The notes below the pieces were generated by a model. That model saw only the letters and a list, made by a program, of their open reading frames with translations, searched no databases and was not told where the DNA came from. Shown piece after piece: positions 12,801 through 24,800 of a DNA stretch of 64,000 nt. The translations under genes were made by a program, and so were the position numbers. Every line of letters starts with the position of its first letter. The stretch's first letter is position 1. Source of the stretch: Stictocephala bisonia (Eukaryota; Arthropoda; Insecta; Hemiptera; Membracidae); assembly GCA_035578905.1 (NCBI GenBank), contig JAQJVL010000046.1:851010-915009 (forward strand), read 5' to 3'.

Positions 12801-15800
12801 AACTTGAAATAGGTTAGGTTAGAATGGTTTCGTTTGGAAGTTTACACAAAATGCTTAAATATACAAAAACATACAATATAAATAAACTTAACAAAATAAA
12901 ACTAGTAAATTTTGGTTATGTTTATTTGTATTTGATACCTTTTGTCTACGTTTGTTTGGTTTCTAACTAACAAGCTTCCCCAAGTAAACAGTTCATGTAC
13001 AATATTCATAATTGTTTGATTGTAATCCGCAGTTTGATTATTTATGTCAAGCGCTTCAAGATCAGCGTTACCCAATTTGGTTGAATTTAGTTTAGGAATA
13101 ATTAATTATATACATGATCGAGATTTTGGTTGTTTGTTAGTTGTTTAGAATTATTATGATGTTTTAAATTTGGACACAGATTTCTTCTTAAATGTCATGT
13201 TGGTGGGAATATATATAAATAGCAGGAATATATCAATTACATTACACATATTTATGAGGAATTGAAATACAGGTTGTTTCTATTAAAACGCAACTCTATT
13301 TAAGTCCAAAAAATGAAGGTTTAAGATAATTATAAGTTAATAGGCTGGTAGTCCTTGTTCTTCTTCTTCCTTGGCTATCAGCTGATTTACAATGTTGCAT
13401 TATTGTTAACTTTATTTGGTTTTCGTGCAATGTCATTAATTTGAGGTTAGAAATATGGTTTTGAGCAAACTTTGAAAAAGGTTTCCAGAAATTGACTAAA
13501 AAGGGCAGAACGCTGTATAAATGCTAATGGTAGTTTATTTGAACACCAAACCTAAACAAAAATGTAATTGAAATCATGTAAATAGTAGCAATAAATGTTA
13601 ATAATAATAAAATGTGTTATAGATTTATGTTTTGTTAGTCAAATCAAATCAAATCGTTTATTAAGCCAGTAAACATACATACATGCATTAGCAAAGTTTA
13701 TTTCAAATCATGGGTTGTGTTTTAAAAGAAACACCCTGTATTTTTTAATCTGCCTACCTTTGTACGGCAATTTTTATGGATATTTGTCTTATTATATAAC
13801 TATTGAGGCGTGGATACATAATAGATACATATGGCTACAATAATGCATAACAATTACATAACAGTTATTACTCTGCAGTGTTACGTTCTTCATTGTTAAA
13901 CCCGTAATTATTAAAGCGGTAGTCCAATGTATCGTTCTCTATAATGAGATCTGGGGTTCTCATATTGTATAGTGGCCAATATTTGGTGGGGAAAAGGGAA
14001 ATTAATCAACCAATAATTTAAATATAAAGATTAGAATACACAACTTAACCTTCAAGTATAACACCTACTTTTAGTGCCTCAAATTATAATAGTGGAGTCC
14101 ACTAGACCCCAATTAGTAATTTTAAAAAAGTTAAGTTTTTTTTTATTCAAAATTATGTGTTTATTTACATACTTAAATGTGCCTCAGCTCAATACCCAAT
14201 ATATTAGATGTTCTAAAAACACACACAGGTTTTTAACAATAAAGTAATGTGTCTGAACATGCAACAATATATATGGTTTAATTCAAATTTAAATAACGAA
14301 TCATATTTATTTGAAATCAGGAATAAATGTACTATAAGTTAATAATGGTAAAAATTTATAAATATACACATATGTTTTTACTAAACCTAACAAAAATGGG
14401 AAATAATGTGTTATAAAACTTGAAGGAAAAGCTAACAAAAGTAATTTTCCTTTATAGTCTTGCTTGCATAATCCCAAAAGACCGTTTTCACAAATCACAG
14501 CATGATACAATAATAAATAAGGATGCAAAAACGCCTTGCTTCACAGTCATTTATCTATGGATTCCCATTGAAATAATAAGAAAAATGGCACACATAAGCA
14601 TAACTCTGGGGTCCACAGGACCACACTATAATTTGTTATATTTATTATAAAAAATAAAGTTATACCATTGCACTGAACCATTGCAAAATTATAATAAAAA
14701 ACTAAACTAAATTTAAACGGGTGCTAAGTATGAATACAAGACTTTTTAATCCAAAATATATTAATTTTTAAAAATGAGCGGGGTCCAATGGACCCCAGTT
14801 TTATACTTAATGGATAAAAATAGTACATTCATTAATTTACTATTTGTATTCAAGCTAATACGCTTGTTCTGGTGTTTTTGTTATGAATGCTTTCGAACTT
14901 TCATGTTGACACTCTCCTCGCAGCTCGCTACGAACTTGTTTATCCAGTTCTGTCATAAACAGAACTTGTTAGGGTCACGAGACAGCAAATTCTTATTTAA
15001 GCAACTAAATAAAGCATCGGAAAAGTTTTTTTTAACCTTAGAAATTTCTGTGACAATAAATGTTCGAAAACCAAAATATGTTCACTTTTTCATCCATTCC
15101 AAACTTGTTACATCCAGAATTTAAGCATGGCCTCCATGGCCGGAAAATTCCGTGTTACCCCCCCCCCACACACACACACACACACAAAAGTGTTTTATGA
15201 AACTTAAAAATTTATTCAAAAAGCCTCTAAAACCCACTGCCTGATACTGTCAAAGCGGAAACCGTCATAATTAAGTTTGGCAGGTTTGTTAACAAATGTT
15301 GTTGTCTTGTTTGGAATTTGCACGAAACACGCTGTTAAATGCCGTTACATCGTGAAGGAATGTTCGGGTTGTTTTTATTGTAAATAATCCTATTTATTTA
15401 TTTATTTATTTGTCACCTGTAGGATTAAATATGTTAAGATTAATTTTAGTTTTTAGTTCAAGTTAAGGTGGTGCAATCAGTTTTCGTTATGTTAATTATT
15501 TCCAAATTTTATAATCAAAAGAGTTAATGTACCTTCTCTTGAAACAGGAAAAATAAAAAATGTTTTTAACCACTACATCAGCTGATTTTTAAATCAACGT
15601 GTGGCAAAACCATTCAAAGTACAAATTTAATTTTTGATACCTACGTTTTTCACGTATAAGTGAATGGGTTTCCATTCAGTTTATTCGTGTCGTCCGAAGC
15701 TCGTCGGCTGAAAATTATTTTCCGAAATGTTGCCCAGTGAGATCTTACCCTGAGTGCCTTGAGCCTATTTCTCTCACAGTAGAAGACAGTGAAGGGACAT

Positions 15801-18800
15801 CTTGGCCAGTTTCTCTTTACAGGCATTCCGGACTTTGGACCTTGTAGAAATACGATTATAAGCATCCAAGGCTGAATCCTAATTAACTTTCATACTAGAC
15901 ATTATGTAAATGCTGTTTTAAATCATATGACATAATTTTGCTAGGGCTTTTTCTAAAAAAAAAAAAACTGTACTCGCTTGTTCTCATATAACTCATACAA
16001 CAGAACTCCAATGATGCAAACTAGAAATTTCTACGTTTGATTTAACAGAGTAAAACACTAATTTAGAATAATAAAGTTATTTACTGTCTTGTCCTTTTTT
16101 TCGTTACATGCGTTAACACTAACCCAAATTCTTAAAACACTTACCTGTTTTAATGTAGCAGGTGTTCAAACTGTTCACCTTCGGCTGTTTGACAGTGTGA
16201 TAGCCGTGTGTAAAAATAGTAAACTTGAACTTAAATGTTATAAAATTATAAAATTGTAAAAGTAAACTTGTTAAAATTGCAAACTTTTAAAAGTAAACTT
16301 GCACTAAAATTGTTAACACCTAAGTTAGGAACTGATCAAATGTAAGTGAGTAGGACAAAAGAGAAACTCAAAAGTAGATTGTTGGAACTGGTAAGATAAG
16401 AATAAGGGAAATTCCAAAGCATGTTGACTCATGTAACAAAAAACAGGACAAGAAAGTAAATGACTTTATTGTAAATTGGCCTTTTACTCCGTTAAATTAA
16501 ACGTAGATACCTTTAGTTTGCATCATTGGATTTCTCTTTTTATTCCCTTTAAAATTAGGGGTTAAATGATTGGGGTTTGCATTTGAAAAAGTTTAGTTGC
16601 CCCCTTTACCTCCTTTTAGAAAAGGGGGGGAAATGTTTAACAACTTGAAAAATAAAAAAATTGCTATAATAGTATGGTCAAGGTCTCACATTGATCTATT
16701 AGCCCGTTTAGATTATATCCAGGTGTGCCAGGACATACAACTCCCCCTGTATAAGTACAAATGCACAAATATAATGGTGATTGATTTTGGCAAACCACGT
16801 TTGCTCTCCTCAGACCAGAGGGATCCACAAAAGAATCGATCACCATAGTATTTAAGCATTTATACTTATATTATAGTCCATTCTGTACTTTTATTGTAAT
16901 TTTCTTTTGTGCGATGTTACCATATATTGAAAACCAACACGTTTATTAAAAATTATTTATAAATAAAACAAAAATGCTTACGAAGCCACACCATCCCTGG
17001 AGTATGGACTGTCTAAGGCCCACCCCTAGGTTGTAGTCTTCGGAACTATGGTGGACTTGGTGTTGAGCCCACAATATGTGCACTTCTGTAACATAAACAC
17101 AACCAATAAAATACTGAACCCTGTCAGTATTACTTCGGAACTATGGTGGTCTTGGTGTTGGGCCCACAATATGTGCACTTCTGTAACATAAGCACAACCA
17201 ATAAAATACTGAACCCTGTCAGTAATACTTCGGAACTATGGTTAACTTGGTGTTGGGCCCACAATATGTGCACTTCTGTAACATAAACACAACCAATAAA
17301 GCCCACAATATGTGCACTTCTGTAACATAAATACAACCAATAAAATACTGAACCCTGTCAGTAATACTTCGGAACTATGGTGGACTTGGTGTTGGGCCCA
17401 CAATATGTGCACTTCTGTAACATAAACACAACCAATAAAATACTGAACCCTGTCAGTAATACTTCGGAACTGTGGTGGACTTGGTGTTGGGCCCACAATA
17501 TGTGCACTTCTGTAACATAAACACAACCAATAAAATACTGAACCCTGTCAGTAATACTTCGGAACTATGGTTAACTTGGTGTTGGGCCCACAATATGTGC
17601 ACTTCTGTAACATAAACACAACCAATAAAATACTGAACCCTGTCAGTAATACTTCGGAACTGTGGTGGACTTGGTGTTGGGCCCACAATATGTGCACTTC
17701 TGTAACATAAATACAACCAATAAAATACTGAACCCTGTCAGTAATACTTCGGAACTATGGTTAACTTGGTGTTGGGCCCACAATATGTGCACTTCTGTAA
17801 CATAAACACAACCAATAAAATACTGAACCCTGTCAGTAATACTTCGGAACTATGGTTAACTTGGTGTTGGGCCCACAATATGTGCACTTCTGTAACATAA
17901 ATACAACCAATAAAATACTGAACCCTGTCAGTAATACTTCGGAACTATGGTTAACTTGGTGTTGGGCCCACAATATGTGCACTTCTGTAACATAAACACA
18001 ACCAATAAAATACTGAACCCTGTCAGTAATACTTTAGTCGCATATTAATTAAAATATTATTGATTTTGTCATAGTGAGTTTTTTATAGGCAAATAACAAG
18101 GAAAAATATTGTTATCAGTTTTTATTTTAGAGACGTTTATATTGTTAGTTATAAAAGAGGTTAAATTATAGTTTTAGAGGGGGATGGGGCTGAGGCCTGG
18201 TTTAACTACATTAAACAAAAGTTAAATATTCTCAGATCTAACAAAAGCTTAGTGCTGCTAGAGGTCCTTTACTGTGTTTGCTCACTAGCCGATTTTGACG
18301 ATTTTCATTTTTAACAAATTCTTCAATAAAAGCTTAATATTGATTTATTTTGTTTCTCTAATTTATTAGTGTTGTTTGTATTTCAGTTATTTGTTGAAAT
18401 TCTAAGAATATTAAATATTTGCATTTTACATTCAAATCGCTAAGCTATGAGCGTTACAATTATTACTATTACAATGCCTAAATATTTTCATAAGAAACGT
18501 AATTTTATCGGAAAAATACATAAACCATTGCTCTTAATAAAAATGTTTTTCAACTGTTATTTGAAAGTTATTTGTTAGCATTGAATTGTTCTGATGGTAG
18601 ATAATATTTGGAGATTTCCAATGCTTCAAGTGTTTAGGAAACAAACACAACGTTTCGACAGGTATAACAAACTCATGTCGTCTTCAGTTGTACTTACTAA
18701 TTTAGCCTACATCTAAAACTATTATTTTCCCCCTTAACTCAAACTAATTCAAGAAAATACTTAACACTAGATGCTTAGAGACTGCATATTACTGTTACGA

Positions 18801-21800
18801 AAGTCAAATGTTCTTAAAAAACTAAAAAAACGATGACACATAATATTATACAATATATATCATATCTGTCATTATTTTTGCTTCACGTAGTATCTAAGCA
18901 TGTAGTATTAAGACTTTTCTTGAATTAGTATGGGTTAAGAAGGAAAAAATAATAGTTCATACTGTATATTATTTCAATAACTTTCATAATTCTGGGAAAA
19001 ATAAATCGTCTTGTAAAGATTTATTATGAAACTTCAAGCAAGTGCAGTAAAATTCCAACTATCCGAATCAGTTGGGAACAAACCCAATTCGGATAATCAA
19101 AATTTCGGATAGTAAATATTTCGGATAATTGGATTATCCCAATATGTTATTTAATTTCTGTATGTATGTTGAAATAGGATTAAAAACAATATTTTTAATG
19201 AGAAAGAGAATTTAATTGCATAGTTAATTACATTTTAAACTACGTTTCCTGGTGGAATTTGGATTTGTTCTTTTAAGATTGTGTTACAGTTCACAGTACT
19301 TATTGAAGCGAATCAAATGCTACTACTCACTGTAATAAAGTATGTATGATTTATCTTTTTTAAAGATTAGAAATACTACTGTACATTGTAAATCACTTTT
19401 TTCGTTATTTTTCAAAATAAAATTTAAAAAACTGAAGATTTTAAGGTTATTTTCATGAAATTCTGAACACAATTCAGATAATTGGTGATTCGGATGGTTG
19501 GAGTTCAGAAAATCGGAGTTCCACTGTATTATAGTAGTTTTATAGGCCAAATATATCACCAAAGATCAACAGTGAAGGCTAGGTTGAGAGAACCTGAAGC
19601 TAACAAAAACACGTCAATTGGCACAGGACTTTTAAGGAGACAATTAGCTACTTTCCCATGTATCTTTTTTCTTTAATACAGATATTACCAACCTAATTCC
19701 TATGCAAAAATGTAAATTATTCAAAGAAAATTAGTACTTCAAGAAATTAATCTAACTTTTGTTATTATTTCCTAAAAAATATTACTTGAAACAAAAAAAA
19801 CTCAGCAGTGTTGGATTTATTTTATAGAAATTTCAAACTTAGGAAGTTATAGTATTGGTTTTTTGATAAATTTATATAAAAAAAGTTAATTATTTCAATA
19901 TTATGTTATTTGATACATTTAAATACCTCTTGAAAATAAACTAGTTATTTTTTAACCTAATTAAATCCCATTACTTTAAGCCATTTGTTCATACATCCTT
20001 ATTCAGTATTTGGCTTAACAAAAATACGAGTTCAAATCTAAGATCTATGCTCATTATCTATAAAGCATAGTTGGTTTCATAGTCTATATGTCATAGACAT
20101 TAATATGTATGTGTTAATGAATTAGTCAGTTACTTAGGTGGAAGTAGGCCTCGTCAGTTTTTGATGGGTCAGGATTTAGCTTGCAGGTTCTAAAATATTC
20201 TTTGAGGTCTGCAAGGACACTTGTGAGTGTTTCTCCAATAGGTCTGACGTCCTTATGTTGATAAGATAAAGCAATATTATCTATATAAATATAAATTATC
20301 TAGACTTTGTGATTGGGATGTCAGCGGTATACTCGTTGAACAAAATTGGAGCAAGTACAGACCCCTGTGGCAGACCTTCGTTCAGCTATCTAAAAGAACT
20401 TTCCTCACGACCAAGATAAACTATTGTTAGCCTATTTATTTATCAATTCATGCTTTGTAATTGTTGCTTTAGCAAACAAATTATACAAAACAAACGAACG
20501 TTACACAAGACAAACGTATTACATTATAAGTACAAAATGTAAAAATATTATGGTTATCGATTTCGATAAACCATGTAAACTTTGAGGTTTACTTAACTGC
20601 TACACGTTTGCATAAGATTCTCTCATAATTATTAATAATAATAATAAAAATAAGAATAAATATTAACATAAAAATGAGACAGAGGTGTTATTACAACAGG
20701 AAATACGGTACAGGAAGAGGAGTTGGTAAAATTTGAGTGGGACATCCGGAGAGTATGAACTCAGAAAGCAAGGGATCGGATGTCAAGGAAGCAGGGTCAG
20801 CGCTGTACACAGGATGATCAGAATAATAAAATTTTAGATTCACCAAAATTAGGCCGATGAACGCTGATGCGGTGGAGATTCAGCAGAAACTCGGAAGGTT
20901 GCCGCCCATCACGAAAACGGGCCTGTAGGGTGATCCTTAATATGACCAAAGATAATAATTGGCTGTCCAAAATTGTAGGTGTTTCCAGTGAGTGGCAGGG
21001 GGAATGAGATACTAGGGAAAGAGTGGGAAAAGAAAAGGGAAGTCTGAGGAGAGTTGGGCAAGTGATAGGACTTCGGGAAATAGATCAATAGGGAGGACCA
21101 GCACCGAGAGGTCCAACTACCTAGGCTTCGTCAACCCGCCCTGCAGAGCAAACATAGGACGGGCTAGGAGGAGGACTTGGAGCCACGGTCCAACCCCTTG
21201 CGATATCAACCCCCGGAGGACTTCACGAGCGGCCAACCTGAACCTGAGGGACCACCGGACTTGCAGCCTATCCTGTGGACCAGAGAGGCCACCTCAAGGG
21301 ACTGCAAGCGACTCCAGTCACTCCTAGGGGACTACAGGCAACTCCAGACCTAACCAGCCCACCTGACCCTGAGGGACAAGCGGACGCCGAATCCACTACG
21401 GCCCGTGGACACCCCATACCTGCAGAAGACGAGTCCAGGGGTATGTTAATATTTGTTTAACACCACCAGGGCTTAAGGGAAACGAAAATATAAATTTGGT
21501 AGATGAAAGGAAATTTTGTAAGGGCGTTCAATTACGTTTTACCTACACAAAAGCGTAAGCCGACGGTCAGTACATTACTCATATAAGAAGTTAATAATAA
21601 TCGTAACTTCATAATAAAATATAATTCACTGTTTGAAGGAATTGAGTCTGGTATAAGTTAATGTGTTGAGATTGTTAATTTACATTGTAAATATAGAAAT
21701 ACGTAAATCCATGTAATTGAGCATTGTCCGTATAAATGATTGTTTAGAGTTGATTTAGATACATATAGTAAATGAGTAAATATTGCGTTGAATATATAAA

Positions 21801-24800
21801 CCATAATTTTGGATAATTCTTAGGAAGAATAAAGTATAGCAACTAGGGCCATTTGAATATTTGGCTTATCTCTTGGAAATGCCATTTGAATATTTGGCTT
21901 ATCTCTTGGAAATATTTGTAAAATAATGTAACTAAAATCGTACGGTCAATTGATTAGGTTGTCATAGTTAGTAAGGCTGATATATTATTGTTTGATTGTC
22001 AATTTTGATTGGAAATATTTGATTGATTATTCTTGAGTATAGCTTGTTATTGAATATATAAGTTATACTTGTTAGTGTAGACGGTTTGCACATATAATAC
22101 CTATTTAGTTGATTCTTGATGTGACGTTTATGTAATTATTTAGAGGATTGTGATTTAATAGTAAAGGAGTTTGCTGTCGCTTGTTTAATTAATATTCTTG
22201 AAAGTATTGATTCACCGGACTGTAGATTGAAGCCAATGTTAATAGAAATTTGATTGAAGATTTATAACAGTATAATTGGTATTGTCTATTATTGAATGAG
22301 AAGGGTATATTGAAGGAGGTGTATAGTGTAAATAGGATAAGATAATTGTAATATTTTGGAAGGGATTGTCCAGATGATATACTGTAATAATAAAGTTGTG
22401 TTGTACTTTCACCAGTGTCAATAGTTATTCCAGGTCCTGGTTTCGTACACCAGCTAAGCGAGTCATTAAGGTTAAATTTATTTCTCATTACTTATGTAAC
22501 AGTCATTTGTGATTTAACATTTTTAAACACTTTGAGTTTTGGAGGAAGTAAGAGGTTTACTTGGTGGAGAAAGTTTTACAACCATGTTTACCTATCTCTG
22601 ACCAGAGGGGTTTACAAAGAGGTTCTATCACAATAATATTTGTACATTTTGTACTTCTATTGTAATAATATAATATTGTAATTATGTTTTTACCAACACG
22701 CAATATGTAGATTAAACTAATTACGAACAGAATATTTGAAACTTTTGATTAAGGGGAAAACGGTTAGAAACCATTATTAAAGGAGAAAAACACTTTAATT
22801 TGTTAAAGTTAAACTTTGACAAATTAAAGTTTTATAACGATAACTGTATAGTTTTATTTTATAGAAATAAATTCACAAATATTTTCTGAGTTATATATTG
22901 AAAAAGTATGTTTGTAACAAAATGTTTGCTTGATAGTTAACACAAAATGATAGTTTACGTAATTATAGATCTAATGTAATGTGTGGAACAGTGGTCAGTC
23001 AGTTTCGAGAGACCGTAGTTTCTATAATATTACTGTAGATAAAACATTAAATTGTGATGTTTGAAACTAAGTAGTGAAGACGTACCTTGTATTAAGACAG
23101 ACCAAGTTGGGAGAGGTGCTGTCTACCTTCTGATAATGAACTAACTCATCACAAGTTCTCCCAACCGTTACTTTCACCGAATCATAAATCAATCCACCCC
23201 ATTATTCAAATTGCAATAAATATAAAACATTATTTTTAATAATTAGGAGTTTAAAATGTCATGTTATAAAATACTAATTCAATGCATTGATGTGAAAATT
23301 ATTTCATCCATTATTGTGATTTACTCTGTAAGGCAGAACATTTAAAAATCATAAAAATATGAATTTCACATTCAAGCGTTGTTTTCATAATTTTTTTTAT
23401 TCCTCCCCCTTTTATTAAAAATGGGGATCATTCCTTTTGTGGTACACTTCTCTGAATAAAAGGTGGATAATTCACTTATGTGACGCTTTCCCTTAATGAA
23501 AGGAGGTTTATTCAATAATGTGATACCTTCGCTTATTAAAAATGGGGATCATTCCTTGTGTGCCACCTTCACACGATGAAAAGGGGAATCATCCACTAAT
23601 GTGACAACATCCCTTATTGGAAAGGAGAATCATTCAGTAATGTGACAGCCTTCTTTATTTAAAAGGGGAATCATTCACTAATGTGATATTCCCATGATGA
23701 AAGGGGCTTCATTCACTAATGTGACAACCTCCCTTATTGGAAAGGGGAATCATTCACTAATGTGATATCCCCCTTGATGAAAAGGGGCTCATTAACTAAT
23801 GTGACAACCTCCCTTATTGGAAAGGGGAATCATTCACTAATGTGATAATATCCTGCCTTGATGAAAATGGGTTTATTCACTAATGTGATACCCTCGTTTA
23901 GTAAAAGGGATTCATTCAACAATGTGACATCCTCCCTTTATGAAAGTAGGTTTCCTTTGTTAATCCCTCTAGTCTGAGGAAGATAAACATGGTTTACGGA
24001 AATTGATTATCATAATAATTGAACATTTTGTACTTATATAGTAATACATTTGTTTTATGTGATATTCACTTGTTTTGTAGATTCATTTAATAATGTAGCA
24101 CCTTCCCCTGAAAAAAGTAAAACTGTAGATGGATATCCACCATACTTGTATAACAAGAACATTTAGTGAATAGTATTGAGTAGTAGACAAATGTACTGGC
24201 TGGTTAACACTAGTAAATCAGCTGGATATGTTGTGTATCGTGAAATCACTTCCGTATTTATAACTGATTTGTAAAACCTATTTAGGGGTGTTAAAGTAGT
24301 AAAAGAACGTCTTAACTTTATTACTGTACTATGGTAGCACATAGAGAAACGTTTCACAAATTTCCAATAACAAATATTTGGATCTCAAACCTGAGCTTCC
24401 AAGACAAAATTTAGCTTCATACATTGTTGGTGAAAAACTAAATAAAATGAAACTTAATTTGGAGAAGAGTTTCCCATGAAACCTGTTTTCATCAAACGTT
24501 GTTCTTCGTATTATTATTCAGGACATAAATTGATATATGATTTGTAAACTAAAACTACGCAAATTGATTTTCTATCCAATATTAGGTTAGATTGTTTTAT
24601 TGGTAACTATGCACTTCTCTTGGGTTGGTAACTTCCTCTAAAAATACGATTTTTTTTTTTTTTTTTTTTTGAAAAAGTCCTGAATTATGAGAGTATATAC
24701 CTTGGGGCGGCTGATTTTAACCACGGAAAACTCGTTTTTAACGAAAAATTTTAAATATCTGATAGTAACAAGAAACTTTTTTAATCGTTATTTTTCAACA

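Noticed and set aside
17130..17716. Minus-strand ORFs of 68-94 codons over the 95-bp array, looking like Cys/Tyr-rich repeat proteins
   Set aside because: They read through intron parts and cross unit boundaries. The biologically meaningful reading is the exon C fragment with its splice acceptor.
21440..22470. Possible LTR or retroviral-type 3' region (AATAAAG near 22389, GC-rich block upstream)
   Set aside because: No second LTR, primer-binding site, polypurine tract or gag/pol coding could be demonstrated.
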